DNA of 64,000 nt from Streptomyces sp. NBC_00249 (GTDB taxonomy: Bacteria > Actinomycetota > Actinomycetes > Streptomycetales > Streptomycetaceae): the NCBI RefSeq assembly GCF_026342355.1, contig NZ_JAPEMV010000001.1, positions 1,860,001 to 1,924,000 of the forward strand, given 5' to 3'. Below the pieces are notes generated by a model that ran no database searches, had not been told where the DNA came from, and worked only from the letters and a program-made list of their open reading frames with translations. A program made the translations under genes and the position numbers. Shown piece by piece: positions 1 through 7,622 of this stretch. Numbering within the stretch: position 1 is the stretch's first letter; each line of letters begins with the position of its first letter.

Positions 1-36
1 CGCGCCGAGATAGATCCTGAGTCTGCCGCGTCCCAT
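1..36 (-). CDS. kdpD: KdpD-like sensor kinase, N-terminal fragment (runs off left edge)
   Basis: Only the first 12 codons lie in the window, reading MGRGRLRIYLGA on the minus strand. This matches the start of the KdpD N-terminal domain, which in the family continues into an APGVGKT nucleotide-binding motif. KdpD is a membrane histidine kinase that responds to K+ limitation or osmotic stress and pairs with KdpE. The reading frame stays open upstream to an alternative GTG at 67-69, so the exact start is uncertain; the ATG at 36 fits the family start better. The call rests on very few residues and could be another protein with the same domain. Confidence 0.55.
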   Translation of the reverse strand, partial: MGRGRLRIYLGA

Positions 37-141
37 GCGCTCATTCTCGGGGACGTCGCCGCAGTTCACGCACCGATGGACGGCCGCGGACCGATCCCTG
101 ACGCATCCCTGACGCGCCCGCCCGGCCCGGACGCGCGAAAG

Positions 142-176
142 CCGGTGGGCCCGCCCCGAAGGAGCGGGCCCACCGG
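142..176 (-). terminator. Hairpin terminator after the DUF3710 gene
   Basis: Perfect 13-bp inverted repeat with left arm CCGGTGGGCCCGC and a 9-nt loop, starting 24 nt beyond the stop codon of the minus-strand DUF3710 gene. There is no strong U-tract, as is common in Streptomyces. It would insulate the three-gene operon from the kdpD-like gene that follows. Confidence 0.75.
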
Positions 177-199
177 GCTGAACACCTCACGCGAAACGG

Positions 200-982
200 T
201 CAGCGGACCTCGGTGATCTCCGGGCCGCGCTCCAGCTGGCCCATGCCGCCGGAGAAGCGGGAGCTCTCCTGGTCCTCGGCCGTCTGCACGCCGTCCGGCA
301 CCATCTGGGCGTCGTTCGGCAGCTTCAGGACGATCGGGTCGCGCGGAGCCATGGGCCCGTCGCCGCGCAGGACGACGGTCTCCCGGAAGATCTGCTCCAG
401 CACACCGGCCGACTCGGGGCGCACCGCGCCCTGGCCGGAGATGACGCCGCGCAGGAACCACCGCGGGCCGTCGACGCCGACGAAGCGCACCAGCTGTGCG
501 CCGGTCTGCCCGTCGGGCAGCGGTACGGGAACCTGCGCGCGCAGCTCCCAGCCGAGCGGGCCTTCGACCTCGTCGATGATGCCGCCCTGCTGGGTGATGC
601 CGGAGGCGATCTCGTCGCGGACCTCGCCCCAGATGCCCTCCTTCTTGGGCGCGGCGAAGGCCTGCAGTTGTACGGCACTGTCGCCGAGGACCACGGTGGC
701 GGCCACGATCGCGTCACCCGCGACCTCGACCCGCAGCTCCATGCCCTCGACGCCGGGTACCAGGATGCCGCCCAGGTCAACCCGGCCGTCGGCCGGGTTG
801 CCGGGCACCTCGTCGACGTCCCACGGGCCGTCGGGCCGCGGCGCCGGCGGCAGGTTCAGCCTGCGCGGCTTCGCGGTGTCGAGCTCGTCGGCGTCGTCCG
901 GCTCATCGGCGCGCACGCCGTCGACCTGCTCGGCCGCGCCGCCGTCCTTGACGGAGTCGTTCTTCTTGCGACGTCCGAACAC
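200..982 (-). CDS. DUF3710 family protein
   Basis: A 260-residue soluble protein of the actinobacterial DUF3710 family; biochemical function unknown. It starts at GTG with VFGRRKKNDSVK, preceded by the strong ribosome site GGAAGGA about 8 nt upstream; a longer frame upstream exists but lies inside dut and is ignored. The N-terminal 55 residues are charged and probably disordered, followed by a compact alpha/beta region with DGPWD and GVDGPRWFLRGV motifs. It begins 1 nt after the dut stop codon, so the two are almost certainly cotranscribed. The constant pairing with dUTPase in actinobacteria suggests a link to nucleotide or DNA metabolism, but that is inference only. Confidence 0.88.
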   Translation of the reverse strand: MFGRRKKNDSVKDGGAAEQVDGVRADEPDDADELDTAKPRRLNLPPAPRPDGPWDVDEVPGNPADGRVDLGGILVPGVEGMELRVEVAGDAIVAATVVLGDSAVQLQAFAAPKKEGIWGEVRDEIASGITQQGGIIDEVEGPLGWELRAQVPVPLPDGQTGAQLVRFVGVDGPRWFLRGVISGQGAVRPESAGVLEQIFRETVVLRGDGPMAPRDPIVLKLPNDAQMVPDGVQTAEDQESSRFSGGMGQLERGPEITEVR

Positions 983-983
983 G

Positions 984-1520
984 TCACTGTCCTTCCCGGT
1001 CGGTAACGACCGAAGCGTAGCCATTCCCACCCTGCTGACCAGCGCCGGATCCGGCCACGGCCGCATGACCGCCGGTGGAGCCGAAACCCCCATCGGCCCG
1101 GGCCGAGCCGGGGAGCTCCTCCACCTCGTGGAAGCGCACCTTCTCGACCCGCTGGACAACCAGCTGGGCAATGCGGTCGAAACGCTCGAACCTGACGCTC
1201 TCGCGCGGGTCGAGATTGACCACGATCACCTTGATTTCCCCACGGTACCCGGCATCCACCGTCCCCGGGGCATTCACGAGCGCGAGCCCGCAGCGGGCGG
1301 CCAGGCCGGAGCGCGGGTGCACGAAGGCCGCGTACCCGTCGGGCAGGGCGATGGACACGCCGGTGGGCAGGACCGCCCGCTCCCCGGGCTCCAGCTCGGC
1401 GGCGACGGTGGTCACCAGGTCGCAGCCGGCGTCGCCGGGGTGCCCGTAGGCGGGGAGCGGGACCTCGGGGTCGACGCGGCGGATCAGTACGTCGACCGGT
1501 GCATGGTTGTTCTGGGACAT
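984..1520 (-). CDS. dut: dUTP diphosphatase (dUTPase)
   Basis: Hydrolyses dUTP to dUMP and pyrophosphate, keeping uracil out of DNA and supplying the thymidylate precursor. All five trimeric-dUTPase motifs are visible in the 178 residues: AGCDL (31-35), PRSGLA (69-74), GTVDAGYRGEIKV (86-98, with the catalytic Asp89), RIAQLV (116-121), and the C-terminal RADGGFGSTG (141-150) that closes over the substrate. About 28 Gly/Ala-rich residues follow the last motif. Its ATG overlaps the TGA of the upstream thioesterase by one base (TGATG), and its own stop lies 1 nt before the DUF3710 start, so the three genes look translationally coupled. Confidence 0.97.
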   Translation of the reverse strand: MSQNNHAPVDVLIRRVDPEVPLPAYGHPGDAGCDLVTTVAAELEPGERAVLPTGVSIALPDGYAAFVHPRSGLAARCGLALVNAPGTVDAGYRGEIKVIVVNLDPRESVRFERFDRIAQLVVQRVEKVRFHEVEELPGSARADGGFGSTGGHAAVAGSGAGQQGGNGYASVVTDREGQ

Positions 1521-2104
1521 CAGGGGTTCACCTCGAAGGCGCGTGCGCGCCTGACCTGGTCCGGGTCGGCCATCGCCGCCCGGATCTCCTCGGGACGGCC
1601 GTTGTCGATGAAGTGGTCGACCTTCACCTCGATGAACAGGGCGTCGGCACGCACCGCGACCGGGCCCTGCGGGCCGCCTATCCGGCCCACCGCCGTGGAG
1701 TAGATCTTCCGTCCGGCGACGGCGGTGACCTCGGCCTCCAGGTACAGCACGGTGTCCACGGGCACGGGCCGCACGAAGTCGGTCTCCAGCCGGCCGGTCA
1801 CCGCGATGACGCGCAGCAGCCAGTTCAGGGAGCCCAGCGTCTCGTCGAGCGCGGTGGCCAGCACGCCGCCGTGGGCGAGGCCGGGCGCTCCCTGGTGGGC
1901 GGGCTTGACGGTGAACTCGGCGGTGACGCGTACGCCCTCACCCGCGCGGGCCTCCAGGTGGAGTCCGTGGGGCTGGCCCTCGCCGCAGCCGAAACAGTGC
2001 TCGTAGTGCGCGCCGAGGAGTTCGCCGGGTGCCGGGGCATCGGGATGCCTGACCGGCGCGGTGGCATCGGCCGGGGGCGTCAACGTTGTGTTTCGTCCAC
2101 TCAC
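1520..2104 (-). CDS. PaaI/YigI-type hotdog-fold thioesterase
   Basis: A 194-residue protein with one hotdog domain. The segment HCFGCGEGQPHGL near the N-terminus and the loop HGGVLATALDETLG are typical of PaaI-like acyl-CoA thioesterases, with the His-Gly-Gly and the Asp/Glu as likely catalytic elements. The substrate is unknown, presumably an acyl- or aryl-acyl-CoA in the cytosol. The GTG at 2104 is chosen because AAGG lies about 10 nt upstream and a more upstream start would run into the divergent DUF3093 gene. It is first in the thioesterase-dut-DUF3710 operon and overlaps dut by one base. Confidence 0.88.
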   Translation of the reverse strand: MSGRNTTLTPPADATAPVRHPDAPAPGELLGAHYEHCFGCGEGQPHGLHLEARAGEGVRVTAEFTVKPAHQGAPGLAHGGVLATALDETLGSLNWLLRVIAVTGRLETDFVRPVPVDTVLYLEAEVTAVAGRKIYSTAVGRIGGPQGPVAVRADALFIEVKVDHFIDNGRPEEIRAAMADPDQVRRARAFEVNP

Positions 2105-2162
2105 AGCCGCTGACCTTACCCGCGCGGCTACCCGCCGGTCGCCTCGTGGCAGGCTTGCCTGT

Positions 2163-2648
2163 ATGCAGCTCTCCCCCGCGCACCACGACGAACGCCTGTC
2201 CGCCCCCCGCTCCTGGTGGGGCATCGCCGCCCTGACCGGGCTGGCGTGCGCGCTGATGCTGCTGCCGCTGGGCACGCTGCCGCTGCTGGCCGGGCTGGTG
2301 GGCGGCGCCGCGCTGACGGGGATGCTGGTGAGCTCGTACGGTTCCGCGCGTGTGCGGGTGGTGAACGGCTCCCTGGTGGCGGCCGACGCCCGGATCCCGG
2401 TGGCGGCGCTGGGCGAGCCCGAGGTGCTGGAGGCGGAGGAGGCCCGCGCCTGGCGCACGTACAAGGCCGACATGCGCGCCTTCATGCTGATGCGCAGCTA
2501 CGTCCCGACGGCGGTCCGCGTCGAGGTCACCGACCCGGCGGACCCGACCCCGTACGTGTACGTCTCCACCCGCGAGCCCCGGGCCCTGGCGGCGGCGATC
2601 CGCGCGGCCAAGGAGCAGGACGCGGCGACGGGCCCCGCCGGCGCGTGA
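2163..2648 (+). CDS. DUF3093 family membrane protein
   Basis: A 161-residue protein with two adjacent hydrophobic segments (about residues 19-38 and 40-58) followed by a cytosolic domain containing the family-typical stretch EEARAWRTYKADMRAFM and a final PYVYVSTREP-type segment. DUF3093 is actinobacterial and of unknown function. The start MQLSPAHH was chosen because the longer in-frame extension overlaps the divergent thioesterase. Only 58 nt separate the two start codons, so their promoters must be back to back or overlapping. Confidence 0.85.
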   Translation: MQLSPAHHDERLSAPRSWWGIAALTGLACALMLLPLGTLPLLAGLVGGAALTGMLVSSYGSARVRVVNGSLVAADARIPVAALGEPEVLEAEEARAWRTYKADMRAFMLMRSYVPTAVRVEVTDPADPTPYVYVSTREPRALAAAIRAAKEQDAATGPAGA

Positions 2649-2652
2649 GGCA

Positions 2653-2677
2653 CCGGGGTCCGGGGCGGGGGCCCCGG
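2653..2677. terminator. Hairpin between convergent DUF3093 and EcsC-like genes
   Basis: A 9-bp GC-rich stem including one G-T pair, with CCGGGG pairing to CCCCGG, lies in the 39-nt gap between two convergent genes. It could end transcription from both sides. Confidence 0.5.
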
Positions 2678-2687
2678 GTGGCCCGCG

Positions 2688-3623
2688 TCAGTCCTGCTTG
2701 CCGGGTTCCGGGCCCTCCAGTGCCGCCCTGAGGGCCCCGGGAAGGGGCTGGGAGGGCTGCTCCAGGGGCGGCAGGGCGGGGAGGGCATCCCACGCCACGG
2801 CTCGCGTCCGCAGGTCCGTACGCACCTTCTCGGCGAGTTTCCGCGTGTCGCGGCGGTTCATGACCGCTCCGACGGCGGCGCCCACCATGAAGGGCATGAG
2901 GTTGGGCAGGTTGCGGAACATCCGCTTCATGATCTGCTGGCGCAGCTCGCGCTTCATCTGACCGCCGAGCGCCACGTTCATGGTGGTCGGCTTGGTCAGG
3001 TCGATGCCCCGCTCCTCCGTCCAGGCGGTGAGGTAGGCGAGGCTGCGGTCCTTCAGGCCGCCCTGCGGACGCTGTCCGTAGACCTCGTGGAGCTCGGCGA
3101 CGAGCTTGAGCTCGATCACGGCGACGCCGGTGATCTCCGCGGCCAGCTCCGCCGGCATGGCGGGCGGAACCGGCAGCATGGCCGCGGCGCCGATGCCCGC
3201 GCCGACGGTCGACGTGGCATTGCAGGCCCCGGCGATCAGCTTGTCCGCCAGCTGATCGGGGCCGAGGCCCGGGAACTGCGCGCGCAGCGTCGCGAGGTCC
3301 CGAACCGGAACGCGCGGTGCGTTCTCGATGATGCGGTCGGTGATGTACAGGGCGGCGGCTCTCGCCGTTTCACCGCCCTTGCGCACACCGTTCCTGACGG
3401 CTTGCAGCCGACGCGCCCCGGGCCTGCCCCGGGACCCCTCCTCGGCCGTGACGGCCGGTGGCACCGCCTCGGCGGTGTCGGAGGGCACGACAGTCGTTCC
3501 GTAGGCCGAGCCGCCGGGGGCCGCGGGACCCGTTTCCGGGTCCGTGGCTGCCGCCTCCTGCGTATCGGCCGGACCGCCCGATTTCCGGAAAACACGCTTC
3601 CGGAACGGCGTCGACCCTGTCAC
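2688..3623 (-). CDS. EcsC-like family protein
   Basis: A 311-residue protein. Residues 1-70 are low-complexity and probably disordered. The remainder has Gly/Ala-rich amphipathic helices (GAGIGAAAMLPVPPAMPAEL, AEITGVAVIELKLV) and near the C-terminus NLMPFMVGAAVGAVMNRRDT, which resembles the closing motif of EcsC-family proteins, a poorly understood membrane-associated family. The GTG start has GAGG about 8 nt upstream. The gene begins 10 nt after the DUF4193 stop, so the two are probably one transcript. The family call is by motif resemblance; the function is unknown. Confidence 0.72.
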   Translation of the reverse strand: MTGSTPFRKRVFRKSGGPADTQEAAATDPETGPAAPGGSAYGTTVVPSDTAEAVPPAVTAEEGSRGRPGARRLQAVRNGVRKGGETARAAALYITDRIIENAPRVPVRDLATLRAQFPGLGPDQLADKLIAGACNATSTVGAGIGAAAMLPVPPAMPAELAAEITGVAVIELKLVAELHEVYGQRPQGGLKDRSLAYLTAWTEERGIDLTKPTTMNVALGGQMKRELRQQIMKRMFRNLPNLMPFMVGAAVGAVMNRRDTRKLAEKVRTDLRTRAVAWDALPALPPLEQPSQPLPGALRAALEGPEPGKQD

Positions 3624-3633
3624 TGCCGAGGCC

Positions 3634-3930
3634 TCAGTCGCAGTCGCGGCAGATCGGCTGGCCGTCCTTCTCGCGGGCCAGCTGGCTGCGGTGGTGCACC
3701 AGGAAGCAGCTCATGCAGGTGAACTCATCGGCCTGCTTCGGGAGGACCCGGACGGCCAGTTCCTCGTTGGAAAGGTCGGCACCGGGCAGTTCGAGGCTCT
3801 CGGCGCCGTCGTAGTCCTCGGTGTCGACGCTCGAGGACGACTTCTCGCTGCGGCGGGCCTTCAGCTCCTCGATGCTGTCGTTGTCGACGTCATCGTCGGT
3901 CTTGCGTGGGGTGTCGTAGTCCGTTGCCAT
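3634..3930 (-). CDS. DUF4193 zinc-ribbon-like protein
   Basis: A 98-residue acidic protein. The N-terminal half is rich in Asp, Ser and Glu and likely disordered; the C-terminal half carries CMSC and CRDCD, a four-cysteine arrangement typical of a zinc ribbon. DUF4193 proteins are conserved across actinobacteria, including mycobacteria, and have no established activity. The ATG at 3930 is preceded by the strong ribosome site GGGGGAGAG. The gene lies just upstream of the EcsC-like gene and has a 384-bp untranslated or intergenic region in front of it. Confidence 0.9.
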   Translation of the reverse strand: MATDYDTPRKTDDDVDNDSIEELKARRSEKSSSSVDTEDYDGAESLELPGADLSNEELAVRVLPKQADEFTCMSCFLVHHRSQLAREKDGQPICRDCD

Positions 3931-4164
3931 TTTTTCGCTCTCCCCCTCTGGGATTTAGCGGTGTCTCAGCGCACGTAACGCGCGAGAGGCCGGACTTGTG
4001 CCCGACCTGAGGCGGAGATTTTGCCTCACATCAAGGTCTGTTACTCAATCGACACCCAGCCGCGCACCCGAAGGTGCTTGTGGCTGGGATGACGACCGGG
4101 ACCGTACACGGTCCGGGGGCCGTCTTGCACAAACGCCACCCCGTGTATTTCCCGCCATCAGGGG

Positions 4165-4198
4165 GGCCGGAAACCCGGACTTCCCGGGCTTTCCGGCC
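4165..4198 (-). terminator. Probable cutRS terminator hairpin
   Basis: Outer arms GGCCGGAAA and TTTCCGGCC (9 bp, perfect) continue into inner arms CCCGG and CCGGG with a single bulged C. It lies about 115 nt downstream of the cutS stop codon. It could instead be a structure in the DUF4193 leader. Confidence 0.55.
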
Positions 4199-4239
4199 GT
4201 CCTGGGGTCACTGAACGCACATGACCCGACACTCGCCCA

Positions 4240-4253
4240 TGTGATCGATCACA
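4240..4253. promoter_or_regulatory. Perfect 14-bp palindrome, possible operator
   Basis: TGTGATCGATCACA is its own reverse complement. It resembles a CRP/FNR half-site pair (TGTGA/TCACA) but with a 4-nt rather than 6-nt spacer. It lies between cutS and the DUF4193 gene, more than 300 nt upstream of the latter. Function unassigned. Confidence 0.35.
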
Positions 4254-4314
4254 CAGAGACCACCCTTCGCCCCGGACAACCGTTCCGCTGACAGCGAACA
4301 AGTTCCCGGGTGGA

Positions 4315-5562
4315 TCAAAGGGGCAACGTGACACGCATCACGAGGCCACCGCCCTCGCGGGGCGTCGCGAGGATGCGTCCGCCGTGTGCGCGCGCCACAG
4401 AGCGCGCGATCGACAGACCGAGCCCCACACCCTTGTCACTGCCCGTGCGCTCCGTACGCAGCCGTCTGAAGGGCTCGAAGAGGTTGTCCACCTCGTACGC
4501 GGGAACCACTGGACCCGTGTTCGACACCAGGAGCACCGCCTGACCGTGCTGGGCCTCGGTCATGACCTCCACCCAGCCGCCCTCCGGCACGTTGTACCGG
4601 ACGGCGTTCTGCACCAGGTTGAGGGCGATCCGCTCCAGCAGCACGCCGTTGCCCTGCACCACGGCCAGCGCGCGTTCGCCGCGGATCTCCACGCCCTTGG
4701 CGAGGGCCTCCCCGCGGGCCTGCTCGATGGCCCGCGAGGCCACCTCCGCCAGGTCGACCGGTTTTCGCTCGACGATCTGGTTCTCACTGCGGGCCAGCAG
4801 CAGCAGGCCCTCCACCAGCTGCTCGCTGCGCTCGTTGGTCGCCAGCAGCGTCTTGCCCAGCTGCTGGAGCTCCACCGGGGCGCCGGGGTCCGACAGGTGC
4901 ACCTCCAGCAGCGTGCGGTTGATGGCCAGCGGGGTCCGCAGCTCGTGCGAGGCGTTGGCCACGAAGCGCTGCTGGGCGGTGAAGGCCCGCTCCAGCCGGT
5001 CCAGCATCTCGTCGAAGGTGTCGGCGAGCTCCTTGAGCTCGTCGTCCGGCCCGTCCAGCTCGATCCGCCGGGTCAGGTCGGAGCCGACCACGCGCCGGGC
5101 GGTGCGGGTGATCTTGCCCAGCGGCGAGAGCACCCGGCCGGCCATGGCGTAGCCGAAGGCGAAGGCGATGACGCTGAGGCCCAGCAGGGCCATCAGCGAC
5201 CGGCTGAGCAGGTCGTCGAGCGCGTGCCGGCGCTGTTCGAGGATGCACTGGCCGATGGCGTTGTTGAACTGGTCGAACGACTGGTCGATGCCCACCACGC
5301 CGGGGCAGGTGCTGCTGGAGACCTTGACCTGCTGTCCGCCGACGATCTGGAACGGCAGCGCGTTGCCCTGCCGCAGGGCCTGGGCGGCCAGCAGGTAGAT
5401 GATCGACAGCAGCAGGATCCCGGCGATCAGGAACATCCCGCCGTACAGCAGGGTGAGCCTTATCCGGATCGTCGGCCTCAGCCACGGGAAGGGACCCTCG
5501 GGCTGGCCGGGGTCCCAGGTCGGTTTCGGTGGCGCCGCCGGTGGCGCCGGGCTCGCGGTCAT
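4315..5562 (-). CDS. cutS: CutS, membrane sensor histidine kinase
   Basis: A 415-residue OmpR-class sensor kinase. A first membrane segment (about 38-61), an extracellular loop of about 60 residues and a second segment (about 120-142) are followed by a HAMP domain, the phospho-acceptor H206 in SHELRTP, the N-box Asn near 319 and the glycine box GVGLGLS (378-384). The loop contains exactly two cysteines, Cys86 and Cys106, fitting the proposed disulphide-based sensing of extracytoplasmic redox or protein-folding stress by CutS. The name comes from S. lividans, where cutRS was first tied to copper metabolism; later work points to secretion stress. It lies 5 nt downstream of cutR. Confidence 0.93.
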   Translation of the reverse strand: MTASPAPPAAPPKPTWDPGQPEGPFPWLRPTIRIRLTLLYGGMFLIAGILLLSIIYLLAAQALRQGNALPFQIVGGQQVKVSSSTCPGVVGIDQSFDQFNNAIGQCILEQRRHALDDLLSRSLMALLGLSVIAFAFGYAMAGRVLSPLGKITRTARRVVGSDLTRRIELDGPDDELKELADTFDEMLDRLERAFTAQQRFVANASHELRTPLAINRTLLEVHLSDPGAPVELQQLGKTLLATNERSEQLVEGLLLLARSENQIVERKPVDLAEVASRAIEQARGEALAKGVEIRGERALAVVQGNGVLLERIALNLVQNAVRYNVPEGGWVEVMTEAQHGQAVLLVSNTGPVVPAYEVDNLFEPFRRLRTERTGSDKGVGLGLSIARSVARAHGGRILATPREGGGLVMRVTLPL

Positions 5563-5567
5563 CCTCG

Positions 5568-6221
5568 TCAGATCCGGTATCCGGAACCGGGCACGGTGAC
5601 GATGACGGGCGGCTCACCGAGCTTGCGGCGCAGGGTCATGACGGTCACCCGGACCACGTTGGTGAACGGGTCGGTGTTCTCGTCCCAGGCCTTCTCCAGC
5701 AGCTGTTCCGCGGAGACCACGGTCCCCTCGCTGCGCATGAGCACCTCCAGCACCGCGAACTCCTTGGGCGCCAGCTGCACCTCCCGGCCCTCGCGGAAGA
5801 CCTCGCGCCGGTTCGGGTCCAGCTTGATGCCGGCCCGCTCCAGGACGGGGGGCAGCGCGACGGTCGTACGCCGGCCGAGCGCCCGGACCCGGGCGGTCAG
5901 CTCGGTGAAGGCGAAGGGCTTGGGCAGGTAGTCGTCCGCCCCCAGCTCCAGCCCCTCGACCCGGTCGCTCACATCGCCGGAGGCGGTCAGCATGAGCACC
6001 CGGGTGGGCATGCCGAGCTCGACGATCTTGCGGCAGACGTCGTCACCGTGCACCAGCGGAAGGTCCCGGTCGAGCACGACCACGTCGTAGTCGTTCACCC
6101 CGACGCGCTCCAGGGCGGCGGCGCCGTCGTACACGACGTCCACGGCCATGGCCTCCCGGCGCAGGCCGGTGGCCACCGCATCGGCGAGCAGCTGCTCGTC
6201 CTCGACGACGAGTACGCGCAC
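5568..6221 (-). CDS. cutR: CutR, OmpR-family response regulator
   Basis: A 217-residue response regulator: receiver domain with acidic pocket (VVEDE), phospho-acceptor Asp51 in VVVLDRDLP and conserved Lys101 in YLPKPF, then an OmpR/PhoB winged-helix DNA-binding domain ending VTVPGSGYRI. The GTG at 6221 (VRVLVVEDE) is chosen because GAAGGAAGG lies just upstream; the frame remains open 17 codons further. It is first in the cutRS operon. Just upstream, around 6285-6305, GTAAACC and GTAAGGC occur 11 nt apart on one strand, which could be a tandem binding site for an OmpR-type dimer. Confidence 0.94.
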   Translation of the reverse strand: MRVLVVEDEQLLADAVATGLRREAMAVDVVYDGAAALERVGVNDYDVVVLDRDLPLVHGDDVCRKIVELGMPTRVLMLTASGDVSDRVEGLELGADDYLPKPFAFTELTARVRALGRRTTVALPPVLERAGIKLDPNRREVFREGREVQLAPKEFAVLEVLMRSEGTVVSAEQLLEKAWDENTDPFTNVVRVTVMTLRRKLGEPPVIVTVPGSGYRI

Positions 6222-6481
6222 GTCGTTTCCTTCCTTCGAGCCCAGAAGGGCACACGTGTATGGCGCGTCCATCCTGCCGGTTTCGGCCGTAAACCGGCTG
6301 TAAGGCGCCCTTGGGGGCCTCTCGGGACAGGTGTGCGGGAGGGAAGTGAGGATTCCCTCGCCTCACGAGGTTTCTGGGGCCGGGGGGCCGGGGAGGACGA
6401 CAGAACACCCCAGCCACTCCCTGACGGCGGACTGCCACGTGCTCACCCGCCGCCGACCCATGAAGAGGGGGCGCACCCACC

Positions 6482-6649
6482 ATGGACGCATTCACCACGG
6501 GTCTCCTGCAGCGCATCAAAGCCACGCAGTCGGACCTCAGCAAGGCCCGTGAGACGGGCGACGACTACCTCGCGGATGTGGAACAGGCCGAGCTGGAAGA
6601 CCTCCAGCGCCTCGCCGCAGAACACGGCGTACCGGTCTCCGCGGCCTGA
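6482..6649 (+). CDS. Small conserved-looking 55-residue protein
   Basis: A 55-residue reading frame starting MDAFTTGLLQRIK and ending GVPVSAA, with the strong ribosome site GAGGGGG about 10 nt before the ATG. It is acidic and mostly helical by composition (ADVEQAELEDLQRLAAEH), with no cysteine pair, signal peptide or membrane segment, so it is probably a small cytosolic helical-bundle protein. It is divergent from cutR, with a 260-nt gap that holds both promoters, and convergent with suhB. I do not recognise the family. Good coding composition and ribosome site make it a likely real gene despite its size. Confidence 0.75.
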   Translation: MDAFTTGLLQRIKATQSDLSKARETGDDYLADVEQAELEDLQRLAAEHGVPVSAA

Positions 6650-6733
6650 CCCGAGCACCGAGCACCTGAACTCCGCAGCACCGCAGCACCCGTACCACCA
6701 CACCCCCGCACGACCCGAACACGCGCACGGACC

Positions 6734-6767
6734 GGACCCCGGCCGCCCCTCAGGGCTGCCGGGGTCC
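6734..6767. terminator. Bidirectional hairpin terminator
   Basis: Perfect 10-bp arms GGACCCCGGC and GCCGGGGTCC, with a further CCC/GGG inner pairing, lie in the gap between the convergent 55-aa gene and suhB, 25 nt from the suhB stop. Confidence 0.75.
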
Positions 6768-6792
6768 CTCGTCGTGCCCGCGCCCGCCGGCG

Positions 6793-7611
6793 TCAGTCGT
6801 GCCAGGCCCCGGCCTCCTCCAGCAGCGGCTGGAGCGAGGCGAACACGGCCGGGGAGGCCGCGAGGACCAGTTCCCCCGAGGCCGGCAGCCCGGGCCGCCC
6901 GCCGGTCAGGGCGCCCGCCTCCCGGGCGATCAGGTCGCCCGCCGCCAGGTCCCAGGGGTTCAGCCCGCGCTCGTAGTAGCCGTCCAGGCGCCCGGCCGCC
7001 ACGTCGCACAGGTCGAGCGCCGCCGAGCCGCCGCGCCGGATGTCCCGGACCAGCGGGATGATCCGCGCGGCCACCTCGGCCTGGCGGGCCCGCCGGGTCT
7101 GCACGTACCCGAACCCGGTGCCGATCAGCGCCTGGTCCAGCGGTGCGGCGGGCCGGCACGCCAGCCGCACCCCGCCCCGCCAGGCCCCGCCGCCGAGGAC
7201 GGCGCGGTACGTCTCCCCGCGCATCGGGGCCGCGACCACGCCCACCACCGTCTCGCCCCGGTACTGGGCGGCGATGGAGACGCCCCAGCTCGGCAGGCCG
7301 TAGAGGTAGTTGACGGTGCCGTCGAGCGGGTCGACGATCCAGCGCACCCCGCTGGTGCCGGCGACGTCCGCGCCCTCCTCGCCGAGCAGCCCGTCGTGCG
7401 GCCGCCGTTCGGCGAGGATGCCGGTGATCAGCTTCTCGGCCGCGATGTCCATCTCGGTCACCACGTCGATGGGGCTCGACTTGGTCGCGGCGACCGCCAG
7501 GTCGCCCGGCCTGCCGTCGCGCAGCAGCTCCCCGGCCTGCCGTGCGGCCTCCAGGCCCACGTCCAGCAGTTCGGCCTTCAGGTCCTCGGTGATCACGTCT
7601 TCAGAAGTCAC
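6793..7611 (-). CDS. suhB: Inositol-1-monophosphatase family phosphatase
   Basis: A 272-residue Mg2+-dependent phosphatase that removes phosphate from inositol 1-phosphate or a related substrate. The family metal-binding motifs are present: GEEGAD, then WIVDPLDGTVNY (motif A, DPxDGT), and near the C-terminus NPWDLAAGDLIAREAGA (motif B, WDxAAG). In actinobacteria such enzymes feed inositol into phospholipids and mycothiol. The start is GTG at 7611 (VTSEDVITEDLK), with AGGG about 10 nt upstream. It follows hemH by 11 nt on the same strand, so the two form an operon although they have no obvious metabolic link. The exact substrate is not determined by sequence. Confidence 0.92.
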   Translation of the reverse strand: MTSEDVITEDLKAELLDVGLEAARQAGELLRDGRPGDLAVAATKSSPIDVVTEMDIAAEKLITGILAERRPHDGLLGEEGADVAGTSGVRWIVDPLDGTVNYLYGLPSWGVSIAAQYRGETVVGVVAAPMRGETYRAVLGGGAWRGGVRLACRPAAPLDQALIGTGFGYVQTRRARQAEVAARIIPLVRDIRRGGSAALDLCDVAAGRLDGYYERGLNPWDLAAGDLIAREAGALTGGRPGLPASGELVLAASPAVFASLQPLLEEAGAWHD

Positions 7612-7622
7612 GGATCCGCACC

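Larger units (their letters stand above)
3931..4314. other. Palindrome-rich intergenic region between cutS and the DUF4193 gene
   Basis: No convincing gene is seen in these 384 bp. The region holds the DUF4193 promoter and leader and the 3' flank of cutS. Three inverted repeats stand out: GGACCGT/ACGGTCC with a 2-nt spacer (4099-4114), a 9+5-bp hairpin (4165-4198), and the perfect 14-bp palindrome TGTGATCGATCACA (4240-4253). Confidence 0.6.

Noticed and set aside
4240..4253. CRP binding site
   Set aside because: The two halves are separated by 4 bp, not 6, so the geometry of a CRP dimer does not fit; kept only as an unassigned palindrome.
3998..4291. 97-codon open frame in the cutS/DUF4193 gap
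   Set aside because: No ribosome site, poor composition, and it spans three palindromes.
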